From assembly GCF_009857435.1 (NCBI RefSeq), contig NZ_WWCK01000006.1, positions 1-64,000 on the forward strand: 64,000 nt of DNA, written 5' to 3'. The position numbers and the translations under genes were made by a program. This DNA comes from Duganella rivi. GTDB lineage: Bacteria; Pseudomonadota; Gammaproteobacteria; Burkholderiales; Burkholderiaceae_D. This document shows, one piece after another, positions 16,806 through 25,426 of the stretch; position 1 is the first letter of the stretch, and every line of letters starts with the position of its first letter. Under the pieces are notes generated by a model that saw only the letters and a program-made list of their open reading frames with translations, ran no database searches and was not told where the DNA came from.

Positions 16806-18665
16806 TTACAAAGTGCTATGACTTGTGGCCGATGTCACACTCCGGCGGCGCGCCCCGCGACGCGGATTACCGGCGATTTGCGCTACCAGCATGGCCACGC
16901 AACGGTCGGCGTCGAGCACCTGCCGGGAGCGCATCTGCGGCCGTGGCAGGGCGTGCGTGTAGTAGTGCGGCCCCTCGGCCGGGTAGCCCAAGGCCCATAT
17001 GTTGGCGACCACGTCGCCCTGCCCGTTCAGCGGCTGGCCGGCGCGGTTGATGTCGATGCCGCCGGGGTGGAAAACGCCGTTGTAATACGGCCGGAACAGG
17101 CCGCGTTTTAACATATTACGGATGAGTAAGGATGTGTCGGTTTCGGGGAAAAATGCGTCCAATCTTGCTATGACGACTACATCGACCGGCTGTTTTTCCA
17201 TGCCGCCGGCAAATTTGGTGTTGAGCAGGTAGATCGAGTCGTTTTCGTCGATCTCGATGCGGCTGCCGGGGCCGGACTGGAGTGCGATCACGCCGGCGTC
17301 CAGCAGCGCCAGCAATTCCTCGTTGCGGCGTAGCGGCGGGCCGAAGGCGGCGCGGTTGATGGCCGGGTGGTAGACGTTCAAAAATTTGCGGTGCGAGGCC
17401 GGCGTCAGCCCGCCGTGCTCGATGGCCGCCTGCAGGGTGGCGCGCACGTCGCGCAGCACGTCGGTGGCGGCCTTGGCCGGGCTGGCAAGGTTGCCTTTGC
17501 GGGCTTCGGCCAGGTCGGCTTGCAGCCAGTCGCGGAAGTAGCGGCGGAAGTCGTGCAACGAGGCGAATTGGCGGGCTTGCAGCGGGAACAGCAGTTCGGC
17601 GAAAAGCGTGTCGTCATCAATGCTGGTTGCGCCCGGTGTGGCGCGGTAGACCTCGCCCATTTCCCGCTTGAGCAGGGGCAGCAGTTCGCGGTCGAAATCG
17701 AGCTGGCTGGTGCCGCGCGCGATCAGGGCCTGGCGGCGTAGCGCGTCCACCGCGTCCGGCGTGAAGTAGCGCGGCTGGTGGCGGCCGTTCAGGCCTTTCT
17801 GATTGATGCCGCGCGCCGCGTAGGGCAGGCAGTTGCGCGAGCACAGCGTCAGCTTCGGTTCGCGGCCGGAGGGCTGGTAGCGCAAGCCGTCTTCGCTGTC
17901 GATGAAGGCGCCGCCCCGCCCTGCCGTTAGTTCGGCAATCACGTCGTGGGCGCTGAGGCCCAGTCCCTGGATCGCCACCCGCGCGTCGGCGCTGATGCGC
18001 GACAACTGCTCGACCGGGTAGACGTGGCGCACCAAGGCCAGCTTGCTGTTGTAGCGCGCGTGGTCTTGGGCGAACTTGGCCAGCCATGCATCGAGGTCGC
18101 TCGGCAGGTTGCTGCCGTGGCCGGTGGTCAGGAATACGAAATCGCTGAGCACGATGTAGCCGCTGTCCAGCTCGATCACGAAGCTGCCGTCCGGCTGCTG
18201 GCGCAGATCGGCCGCGCGCAGCCGGTGATGGGTCAGCGAGACGCCAGCCGGCATGGCCGCCGCCACTTGCTGGTAGACCCAGCCCAGATATTCACCGAGC
18301 AGGCTGCGCGGCAGGTAATCGCTGTCGGTGATGTCATAGCCACCATTGCCGCCCAGCCGGTAGTAGCGCTCGCCCACGCGGCGATAGCCCTCTTGCCGCG
18401 CCCACTCGGTCAGCGAAGGCGTGGCGCACACCGGGGCGTGCTCTACGGCGCGCGCTGCCGGAAACATGGTGACCTGGCTGGCCAGCGTGTTGATCAGCAA
18501 ATGCTGCGGCTGGCGCGCCGCGTGCACACCGGCCCCGCATTCGCCGGGATCGATCAGGATGATGTCGAGCAGGAGTTGGCGGGCTGTCGCCACGGCAGCT
18601 AAGCGCTCAAGCACGCTGAGGCCGCGTGGGCCCATGCCGATGATGGTGATGCTGGTGCGTTTCAT
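16806..18665 (-). CDS. FAD/NAD(P)-binding protein
   Basis: A 619-residue protein opening with a dinucleotide-binding motif (ITIIGMGPRGLSVLERL, residues 7-23) and an acidic strand end (IILIDPG). This layout matches the FAD-NAD(P)-binding PF13454-type group, which includes amine or hydroxylating oxidoreductases of unknown substrate. A second glycine-rich stretch, VAIQGLGLSAHDVI, lies near residue 230. The ATG is preceded by AAAGAGG, which is itself part of a 35-base palindrome. It is downstream of the RND pump on the same strand but separated from it by that palindrome. Substrate unknown. Confidence 0.75.
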   Translation of the reverse strand: MKRTSITIIGMGPRGLSVLERLAAVATARQLLLDIILIDPGECGAGVHAARQPQHLLINTLASQVTMFPAARAVEHAPVCATPSLTEWARQEGYRRVGERYYRLGGNGGYDITDSDYLPRSLLGEYLGWVYQQVAAAMPAGVSLTHHRLRAADLRQQPDGSFVIELDSGYIVLSDFVFLTTGHGSNLPSDLDAWLAKFAQDHARYNSKLALVRHVYPVEQLSRISADARVAIQGLGLSAHDVIAELTAGRGGAFIDSEDGLRYQPSGREPKLTLCSRNCLPYAARGINQKGLNGRHQPRYFTPDAVDALRRQALIARGTSQLDFDRELLPLLKREMGEVYRATPGATSIDDDTLFAELLFPLQARQFASLHDFRRYFRDWLQADLAEARKGNLASPAKAATDVLRDVRATLQAAIEHGGLTPASHRKFLNVYHPAINRAAFGPPLRRNEELLALLDAGVIALQSGPGSRIEIDENDSIYLLNTKFAGGMEKQPVDVVVIARLDAFFPETDTSLLIRNMLKRGLFRPYYNGVFHPGGIDINRAGQPLNGQGDVVANIWALGYPAEGPHYYTHALPRPQMRSRQVLDADRCVAMLVAQIAGNPRRGARRRSVTSATSHSTL

Positions 18666-18673
18666 CTGATCGC

Positions 18674-18708
18674 CTCTTTATCGTGGACAACTTGTCCATG
18701 ATAAAGAG
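18674..18708. promoter_or_regulatory. 35-base near-perfect palindrome, likely operator
   Basis: Two 17-base arms, with one mismatch, are centred on 18691; the core reads TGGACAA-C-TTGTCCA. It begins 9 bases before the FAD/NAD(P) gene start and includes its AAAGAGG ribosome site on the minus strand. There is no T-tract, so an operator or a translation-blocking hairpin is likelier than a terminator. Confidence 0.6.
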
Positions 18709-18735
18709 ACGATCTTCAGGCCGGCTTGTTACGGC

Positions 18736-21700
18736 TCAATGCTTGTTCACGGCTTTCAGCGGAACCGGCTGAACGTGCTCATGCGGCACAACAGGAATCG
18801 CCTTGTCGGCTTCGATTTCGGCGTCCAGCATCGGGCCGGTGCCGCTGTACTTGTCGAGGAACAGGTAGATCACCGGGGTGATGTACAGGGTGATCACTTG
18901 CGAGAAGATCAAGCCGCCGACCACGGCCAAGCCCAGCGGCTGGCGCAGTTCGGCGCCCGCGCCCAGGCCCAGCGCGATCGGCAAGGCGCCCATCAGCGCC
19001 GCCATGGTGGTCATCATGATCGGGCGGAAGCGCAGGATACAGGCTTCGCGGATCGCCTTCTCCGGCGTCATGCCCTGGTTGCGCTGGGCGTCCAGCGCGA
19101 AGTCGATCATCATGATGGCGTTTTTCTTGACGATACCGATCAGCATCAGGATGCCGATGATGGCGATCATGGTCAGATCCATGTTGAACAGGCGCAGCGT
19201 AATCAACGCCCCCACGGCGGCGGACGGCAGGCCGGCCAGAATCGTCAGCGGGTGGATGTAGCTCTCGTACAGCACGCCCAGCAGCACGTAGATCACGCCC
19301 AGCGCGGCGATGATCAGGATCAGCTGGCTACCTTGCGAGCTCTGGAACACAGCCGCATCGCCGCCGTAGTTGGTGATAATGGATGGCGGCAGGTGCATGT
19401 CGGCGGCCCACTGGTCGATCTTGGCGGTGGCCACGCCCAGCGGCACATCCGGCGCCAGGTTGAACGACAGCGTGATCGCTTGCAGCTGGCCCTGGTGGTT
19501 GACGGCGGTTGGGCCGATGGTGCGTTCAACCGTGGCAAAGCTGGACAGCTGCACCAGCTGGCCGGTCTTGTTGCGTACCGAGATTTTGGTCAAGGCGCTG
19601 TCGAACTGGCGGTCGGCGTCAGCCGCTTCCAGGATCACGTAGTAGCTGGCGGCTGGCGAATAGATGGTCGAGACCTGGCGCTCACCAAAGGCCAGATACA
19701 GCGCGGTGCGGATATCGCCGATTGCCACGCCAAGGTTGTTGGCCTTGTCGCGGTCAATCTTGAGCGAGGCTTGCAAGCCCTTGTTCTGCGAATCGCTGGT
19801 GACGTCGCGGAAGTCGGGGTCGGCGCGCATGCGATCCATGTACTTGTCGGCCCACTCGTTCAGCGCGCCGGGGCTCACCGATTGCAGCGTGTACTGGTAG
19901 CGCGATTTGGACTGGCGTCCGCCCAGCTGCAAGTTCTGCACTGGACTCAGATAAACGGCGATGCCCGGCACTTGCTTGGTGGCCTTGCGCAGGCTGTCCA
20001 GCACTTGCGGCATCTTGGCGCGCTGGTCGCGCGGCTTGAGCACCAGGAACATACGGCCGGTGTTGCCGCCGCCGACAAAGGAGGTCACGTCCTGTACGTT
20101 CGGATCGGCCTTGATGACGGCGGCCACTTTCTCTTGCAGCTCCATCAGCGCGGACGAGGAAATATCCTCAGAGGCTTCCGTATTCACGCGAATCTGGCCG
20201 AGGTCTTCCTCGGGGAAGAAGCCTTTCGGGATGCTGACGTACAGCACCGCCGTCAGCGCAAACGTGCCCAGCGCAGCCAGCAGCACGATGTAGCGGTGGT
20301 GCAGCGCCGTGTCCAGGGTGCGGGCGTAGAAGTTGCGCAGCGCGCCGAAACCGGCTTCGAACCAGCGGCCGATAAAGTTGCTCTTGTCGTGTTCTGGATC
20401 GATGGCGTCGGCCGGCAGCAGGCGGCTGGCCAGCATTGGCACCAGCATCAGCGACACCGCGGCCGACACCAGCACGGACAGCGCCACCACCACGGCGAAT
20501 TCATGGAACATCAAGCCGATCACGCCCGGCATGAAGAAGATCGGAATGAACACCGCCACCAGCGAGACGGAGATCGAAATAATGGTGAAGCCCATTTCCT
20601 TCGCGCCCACCAGCGACGCTTCCAGCGGCCGCTTGCCCATCTCGATGTGGCGCACGATGTTTTCCAGCACCACGATCGCATCATCGACCACCAGGCCGAC
20701 GGCCAAGGTAATCCCCAACAGCGACACGTTGTCCAGCGAGTAGCCAAACGCGTACAGCAGCGCCAGCGCACCGAGCAGCGAGATCGGCATGGTGATCGCC
20801 GGGATGAAGGTCGCAGCAGCGCGGCGCAGGAACAGGAAGATCACCATCACCACCAGGCCCACGGTCAGCAGCAGGGTCAAGTTGACGTCGTGAATCGCTT
20901 CGCGGATCGACACCGAGCGGTCATTCACGAGGTTGATGTTGATCGAGGCCGGCAATTGCGCTTTGAACTGCGGCAGCAGGCGGCGCACGCCGTCCACCAC
21001 TTGCACGGTGTTGGCGTCCGGCTGGCGCTGCACCAGCAGCACGATGGAGCGCTCGCCGTTGTAGCTACCGGCAGCCTTGGTCGACTGGAAGCTGTCCTGC
21101 ACGTCGGCCACGTCCTTCAGGCGCACCGGCTCGCCATTGCGCATGGCGATGATCAGGTTGGCGTAGTCGGACGCTTTCATCAGCTGGGCGTTGCCGGTGA
21201 TGGTCAGCGTTTGCGCCGGGCCGTCGAGGATACCGAGCGGCGTGTTGGCGTTGGCCGATTTGATTGCTTGCTGCAACTCGTCCAAGGTCAGGTTGCGCGC
21301 GTTCATCAGGTCGGACTTGGCGCGGATGCGCACGGCAAAACGCTTCTGGCCGTTGACCGAAACCTGCGCCACGCCGGGCAAGGTGGACAGCGACGGTGCG
21401 ATCAGGTTTTCAGCGTAATCGTTTAGCTCGGACAGCGTCAGCGATGGCGAGTTCATGGTCATGAACAGCACCGGCGCATCGGCCGGATTGACCTTGCGGT
21501 AGGACGGCAGATCGGTCATTTCGATCGGCAACTGGCGTTGCGCGCGCAGCAGCGCCGCTTGCACATCAACCGCTGCTTCGTTGACGTTGATGCTCGGATC
21601 AAACTCCAGCGTGAGCGAGGAATTGCCCAGCGTGTTGGTGGAGGTAATCAGGCTGAGGCCGGCAATCGTGGAGAACTGCTTCTCCAGCGGCAGCGCCACC

Positions 21701-21885
21701 GAGGACGCCATGGTTTCCGGCGAGGCGCCCGGCAAGTCGGCCGAGACGTTGATCACCGGCGTGTTGTAGCTCGGCAGGGCCGCTACCGGGATGTAGAAAT
21801 AGGACAGCACGCCGGCCAGGATCAAGGTGGCCGACAGCAGCACCACCATCACGGGACGGCGGATGCACAACTCGGAAAGGTTCAT
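18736..21885 (-). CDS. RND-family multidrug efflux permease (HAE1/MdtC-like)
   Basis: A proton-driven inner-membrane pump that exports drugs or other amphiphiles through a tripartite complex. Length 1049 residues matches the HAE1 family. The N-terminus LSELCIRRPVMVVLL, a first helix, two large periplasmic domains and twelve membrane segments are apparent. The proton-relay pair Asp401-Asp402 is present in GLVVDDAIVVLEN. The ATG lies 3 bases after the adaptor stop, so the two are co-translated. No outer-membrane channel gene is present, so it probably borrows a TolC-like protein encoded elsewhere. Confidence 0.95.
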   Translation of the reverse strand: MNLSELCIRRPVMVVLLSATLILAGVLSYFYIPVAALPSYNTPVINVSADLPGASPETMASSVALPLEKQFSTIAGLSLITSTNTLGNSSLTLEFDPSINVNEAAVDVQAALLRAQRQLPIEMTDLPSYRKVNPADAPVLFMTMNSPSLTLSELNDYAENLIAPSLSTLPGVAQVSVNGQKRFAVRIRAKSDLMNARNLTLDELQQAIKSANANTPLGILDGPAQTLTITGNAQLMKASDYANLIIAMRNGEPVRLKDVADVQDSFQSTKAAGSYNGERSIVLLVQRQPDANTVQVVDGVRRLLPQFKAQLPASININLVNDRSVSIREAIHDVNLTLLLTVGLVVMVIFLFLRRAAATFIPAITMPISLLGALALLYAFGYSLDNVSLLGITLAVGLVVDDAIVVLENIVRHIEMGKRPLEASLVGAKEMGFTIISISVSLVAVFIPIFFMPGVIGLMFHEFAVVVALSVLVSAAVSLMLVPMLASRLLPADAIDPEHDKSNFIGRWFEAGFGALRNFYARTLDTALHHRYIVLLAALGTFALTAVLYVSIPKGFFPEEDLGQIRVNTEASEDISSSALMELQEKVAAVIKADPNVQDVTSFVGGGNTGRMFLVLKPRDQRAKMPQVLDSLRKATKQVPGIAVYLSPVQNLQLGGRQSKSRYQYTLQSVSPGALNEWADKYMDRMRADPDFRDVTSDSQNKGLQASLKIDRDKANNLGVAIGDIRTALYLAFGERQVSTIYSPAASYYVILEAADADRQFDSALTKISVRNKTGQLVQLSSFATVERTIGPTAVNHQGQLQAITLSFNLAPDVPLGVATAKIDQWAADMHLPPSIITNYGGDAAVFQSSQGSQLILIIAALGVIYVLLGVLYESYIHPLTILAGLPSAAVGALITLRLFNMDLTMIAIIGILMLIGIVKKNAIMMIDFALDAQRNQGMTPEKAIREACILRFRPIMMTTMAALMGALPIALGLGAGAELRQPLGLAVVGGLIFSQVITLYITPVIYLFLDKYSGTGPMLDAEIEADKAIPVVPHEHVQPVPLKAVNKH

Positions 21886-21888
21886 CGC

Positions 21889-23028
21889 TTAGCCTTTCTG
21901 CTTGACACTATCGGATGCGATACGTACCTTGCCGCCCGGCCGCAGATTTTGCTTGCCGTCGACAATCACTTGCTCGCTGCCATCCAGTCCGGTCACGGCG
22001 GCGCTTTCGCCAAACGCATACAGGCGCTTGATATTGACCACCTTGGCCGATTGGTCTTTGTCCACTGCGTAGATGAAGGTGCCTCGGGTGTTGCTAATGA
22101 TAGCGTTTTGCGGAATCACCGTCGCGTCTTTTATCACGTGCGAGACCAGCTTGGTGTTGACGTACTGGCCCGGCCACAGGGTGGTGTCCTTGTTGTCGAA
22201 CTGGGCTTTGACGCGGATCACGCCGGCGACTGGATCGACGGTGTTGTCGATGAAGCTGAGCTTGCCGTTGACTTCCTTGGCGATGCTCTCCAGTTTGACG
22301 GAGACCGGCACCGCGCCCTGCTGCTGGGCCGCCATCAGGCCGGCCAGGGCAGTCTCAGGCAGAGTGAAAGCGACCGTGATCGGATCGAGCTGGGTAACGG
22401 TGGCCAACAAGGTGGTCATTTGCACCAGGCTGCCCGGATAAACGTTGATGGCGCCGACGCGGCCGGTCATCGGCGCGCGGATCGCGGTGTAGCTGGCATC
22501 CACACCGGCCGAGCGGGCGGCGGCGATGTCGGCGTTCAGCAGTGCGCGGGCCGAGTCGACCTGGCTTTTCAGGGTATCGACTGCGCCTTGGGCGATGAAT
22601 TTTTTCTCCAGCAGTTCCAGCGCGCGCTGGTACTGGCGCTCGTAGTCGGCCAGCGAAGCGCGGTCGCGCTCGACTTGCGCCTGGGCCTTGTCGACATTGG
22701 CGCGCTCGCTGCGGTCGTCCAGTGTGAACATCAGCTCACCAGATTTAACAAACTGCCCTTCCTTGATGTGCACTTTGGCGATGGTGCTGGTGGTTTGCGG
22801 GTGCAGATCCACGGTGCTGATCGGCGTCACGGTGCCATTGGCTTGCAGCACAACCGGCACGTCCTGGCGCACTGGCGCCACGATGCGCACGGTGGTCGGG
22901 CCTTGCTGGCCGCCATTCATGGGCTTGTTGCCGGCGGCCGGCTTGGCGCCGTCGTGCGTCATGAACCAGGCGCCACCACCCAAGACAACGATTGCACCGA
23001 CCACAAATGCTAAGGAAGATTTTTTCAT
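21889..23028 (-). CDS. RND efflux periplasmic adaptor (membrane fusion protein)
   Basis: This subunit bridges an RND pump to an outer-membrane channel. The 379-residue sequence has an N-terminal membrane anchor (SLAFVVGAIVVLGGGAWF), a barrel/lipoyl segment around VHIKEGQFVKSGELMFTLD, a coiled-coil hairpin with ANVDKAQAQVERDR, the second lipoyl half (APMTGRVGAINVYPGSLV) and a C-terminal beta domain. It is the first gene of the adaptor-pump operon and lies behind a bidirectional terminator that isolates it from the two-component genes upstream. Confidence 0.94.
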   Translation of the reverse strand: MKKSSLAFVVGAIVVLGGGAWFMTHDGAKPAAGNKPMNGGQQGPTTVRIVAPVRQDVPVVLQANGTVTPISTVDLHPQTTSTIAKVHIKEGQFVKSGELMFTLDDRSERANVDKAQAQVERDRASLADYERQYQRALELLEKKFIAQGAVDTLKSQVDSARALLNADIAAARSAGVDASYTAIRAPMTGRVGAINVYPGSLVQMTTLLATVTQLDPITVAFTLPETALAGLMAAQQQGAVPVSVKLESIAKEVNGKLSFIDNTVDPVAGVIRVKAQFDNKDTTLWPGQYVNTKLVSHVIKDATVIPQNAIISNTRGTFIYAVDKDQSAKVVNIKRLYAFGESAAVTGLDGSEQVIVDGKQNLRPGGKVRIASDSVKQKG

Positions 23029-23097
23029 TTTAATAATATTTTTGATGTCGAAAAATATCGTCGCCTTGATAAGGCGAAATATTGTCGCATAGTATCT
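23029..23097 (-). promoter_or_regulatory. Leader of the efflux operon with a TCGCCTT-ATC-AAGGCGA dyad
   Basis: Between the terminator and the adaptor start, the minus strand has a perfect 7-base inverted repeat (TCGCCTT, AAGGCGA) spaced by 3 bases near 23066-23082. It is flanked by AATATT-like sequence on both sides. It is a candidate operator or leader hairpin for the pump genes; no convincing -35/-10 pair could be fixed. Confidence 0.4.
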
Positions 23098-23100
23098 ATG

Positions 23101-23140
23101 AGAAAAACTGCGGCAGTATGACCAGCCGCAGCATTTTTTC
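23101..23140. terminator. Bidirectional terminator between two-component genes and efflux operon
   Basis: CTGCGGC at 23108-23114 pairs with GCCGCAG at 23125-23131. The stem is followed by TTTTT on the minus strand and by TTTTTT on the plus strand. It lies just after the histidine kinase stop. Confidence 0.75.
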
Positions 23141-23154
23141 TCATTGAGTCTCGG

Positions 23155-24510
23155 TTATTTGCCTGCGTAATACTCCGGCACGACCAGCGTCACTTCCAGT
23201 CCGCCGTCTTTGTGGTTGGACAGGGTGACGTTGGCGCCATGCTGTTCGGCGATATTGCGGGCGATGGTCAGCCCCAGGCCGGTGCCGCCGGACTCGCGCG
23301 AACGCGACGTCTCGATGCGGTAAAACGGTTCGAACACGCGCGCCATCTGGTCTGGCGCTATGCCGGGCCCGCCGTCGCGAATGCGGATACGCGCCGCGCC
23401 GGCCAGACGCTCCACCGTGACGTGGGCGAAGTGGCCGTACTTGACGGCGTTGTCGATCAGGTTGACCAGGCAGCGGCGAATCGCCATTGGCCGGCCCATC
23501 AGCGCCATTGCCGCGCGGCCACGCAGTTCGACTTGCTGGCCAACGTCGGTGGCGTCGCTGCACACGCTGTCGAGCAGCGCGTCCAGATCCAGCGCCTGCA
23601 TGGTCTCGGTGGAGTCCATGCTGCGCGCCAGATCCAGGCCTTCCTTGACCATTTGCTGCATGGCCGACAGGTCGTCGATCAGGCGCTGCTGCAATTCGGG
23701 ATCGCCGACTTTTTCCAGCCGCAGGCGCAGGCGCGTCAGCGGCGTTTGCAAGTCGTGGGTAATCGCGGCCAGCATTTGCGTGCGCTGGGTGATGTGCTGG
23801 CGGATGCGCGCCTGCATCGCATTGAACGCAGCGCTGGCCTGGCGGATTTCCGACGCGCCGCTCAGGGCCACCGGCGGATGGTTGATGTCGTTGCCCAAGT
23901 CCTTGGCTGCCTGCGCGAGGCGCTTCAGCGGGTTGATGGTCATGCGCGCCACCAGGTAGGCAAGGAAGGCAATGCTGAGCAGGAACGGCAGCAGCGACAG
24001 CAGTTCGCTGTGCGTGGACGCTGGCGGCTGGCGCGGTGGCAGGACGGACAGCTTGAGGATGTGCCCGTCGTGCAGCGTGACGTTCATGGTCTCGCACGTG
24101 CCGCGCCATTGGGTCGGCGCGAACATGCTGGTGGTCTGGCGCGGCTGGTCGCAGGCGATCGGGTGCTCGGCCAGCGGGCCCAGCTTGTAGCGCTCGCCCA
24201 GGCGCTGTTGCAGCGAGGTCGAGAATTCAGTCGGCGGCAAGACTTGCGCTTGCGGCATGTCGCTCATTTCGAGGCGCACGGTGCCGCGGCTGGCGGCGAC
24301 CAGGAAGGTCGGGCGCGCGCTTTCCGGCATGACGTCGGCGGTGGTGATTAATTGCTCGGCCCGTTCCAGCGCGTGGAAGTCGCGGTAGCGTTCCAGCGCG
24401 CGCGTGCGCTCGTTGACGGCCAGCCACTGGGTCAGCGCCGCCGAAGCGACGATGCCAAGCAGCAGAACCAGGAACACACGTCCGGTCATCGAACCGAGGA
24501 AAGCTCTCAC
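23155..24510 (-). CDS. Sensor histidine kinase of an OmpR-type two-component system
   Basis: A 451-residue membrane kinase. It has an N-terminal helix (RVFLVLLLGIVASAALTQWL), a periplasmic sensor of about 130 residues with two Cys (120 and 139) that might form a disulfide, a second helix at about 170-190, a HAMP-like linker, and the H-box ITHDLQTPLTRLRLRLE with His252. The N box (NLIDNAVKYG), G1 (DGGPGI), F (FEPFYR) and G2 (GGTGLGL) boxes follow. Its ATG overlaps the response-regulator stop (ATGA). Envelope stress or a toxic compound is a plausible signal given the pump and Spy-like neighbours. Confidence 0.94.
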   Translation of the reverse strand: MRAFLGSMTGRVFLVLLLGIVASAALTQWLAVNERTRALERYRDFHALERAEQLITTADVMPESARPTFLVAASRGTVRLEMSDMPQAQVLPPTEFSTSLQQRLGERYKLGPLAEHPIACDQPRQTTSMFAPTQWRGTCETMNVTLHDGHILKLSVLPPRQPPASTHSELLSLLPFLLSIAFLAYLVARMTINPLKRLAQAAKDLGNDINHPPVALSGASEIRQASAAFNAMQARIRQHITQRTQMLAAITHDLQTPLTRLRLRLEKVGDPELQQRLIDDLSAMQQMVKEGLDLARSMDSTETMQALDLDALLDSVCSDATDVGQQVELRGRAAMALMGRPMAIRRCLVNLIDNAVKYGHFAHVTVERLAGAARIRIRDGGPGIAPDQMARVFEPFYRIETSRSRESGGTGLGLTIARNIAEQHGANVTLSNHKDGGLEVTLVVPEYYAGK

Positions 24511-25235
24511 GCTTGCGGCTCCACCGTCACTTGGCCGGCCAGCACGTAGCCGCCGTTACGGACTGTCTTGATGATTTGCGGCATGCGCGCGTCTTCGCCG
24601 AGCTTCTGGCGCAGGCGGCTGATCTGGATGTCGATCGAGCGGTCGAACGGATCAGCATCGCGGCCTTGGGTCAGGTTCAGCAATTGGTCGCGGTTCAGCA
24701 CGCGGTTCGGATGCTCAAGGAAGACCTTGAGCAGGCGGAATTCCGCGCCCGACAGCATGATCACGATGCCGTCCGGGTTGAGCAGGTGGCGCGCGGTCAG
24801 ATCCAGCGTCCAGCCGGAGAATTTCATCTGCTGCGCCTTGTCGGCGCCGACGCCGACCGGCATGGCGTTGCTGCGGCGCAGAACGCTGCGGATGCGGGCC
24901 AGCAGCTCGCGCGGCTCGAATGGCTTCGGCAGGTAGTCGTCAGCGCCCATTTCCAGGCCGAGGATGCGATCCAGCGGCTCGTTGCGGGCGGTCAGCATGA
25001 TCACCGGCAGGGTCGAGTGGGCGCGCAGCTTGCGGCACAGGGTCAGGCCGTCGTCGCCGGGCAGGTTGAGATCGAGCACCACCAGTTCCGGGCGCCCTTC
25101 GTCCAGCATTTTCCACATGGCGGCGCCGTCGGCGGCGCACAGGGCGCGGTAGCCGTTGGATTCGAGGTAGTCAGCCAGCAGGGTGCGGATGTCGCGATCG
25201 TCGTCAACGATCAGAATTGTAGATGTCGGTTCCAT
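24507..25235 (-). CDS. OmpR-family response regulator
   Basis: The receiver domain has the acidic pocket IVDDD (9-13), phosphoacceptor Asp55 in LVVLDLNLPG and Lys104 in DDYLPKPF. A winged-helix DNA-binding domain follows (FRLLKVFLEHPNRVLNRDQLL, then FDRSIDIQISRLRQKLG and IKTVRNGGYVLAG). The start at 25235 places the receiver directly after the initiator; an in-frame ATG at 25250 is an alternative and neither has a strong ribosome site. It is co-transcribed with the kinase and divergent from the Spy-like gene. Confidence 0.93.
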   Translation of the reverse strand: MEPTSTILIVDDDRDIRTLLADYLESNGYRALCAADGAAMWKMLDEGRPELVVLDLNLPGDDGLTLCRKLRAHSTLPVIMLTARNEPLDRILGLEMGADDYLPKPFEPRELLARIRSVLRRSNAMPVGVGADKAQQMKFSGWTLDLTARHLLNPDGIVIMLSGAEFRLLKVFLEHPNRVLNRDQLLNLTQGRDADPFDRSIDIQISRLRQKLGEDARMPQIIKTVRNGGYVLAGQVTVEPQA

Positions 25236-25333
25236 GCGCTCATTATCCATGCAAGACCATGAACCTATTGTATCTTCTTGTATATGGCTGTTGGGGCTTA
25301 TCGCGGGCGAAACATCTGGATACAAAAACATCG

Positions 25334-25355
25334 GTGAGAGCAACGTAAGAGCAAC
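25334..25355. promoter_or_regulatory. Tandem 11-base direct repeat, likely response-regulator binding site
   Basis: GTGAGAGCAAC is immediately followed by GTAAGAGCAAC, giving two copies with an 11-base period, as expected for head-to-tail dimers of OmpR-type regulators. A TATGGT 13 bases further on could be the -10 element of the Spy-like gene, which would put the repeats over its -35 region. The site is in the divergent gap with the regulator gene. Confidence 0.6.
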
Positions 25356-25426
25356 CTTGGGCCGCCAATATGGTTCCAAGCGCAGAACGCTGCGATGACT
25401 AAACTCTCAATGATGGAGGAACGACC

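Noticed and set aside
16775..17111. Small plus-strand frames opposite the end of the FAD/NAD(P) gene
   Set aside because: They lie within the 3' part of a well-supported gene on the other strand and show no protein-like features.
18739..21426. An 895-residue open frame opposite the RND pump
   Set aside because: The pump has full family signatures on the minus strand. The plus-strand frame is His/Gln/Arg-rich with no recognisable domain.
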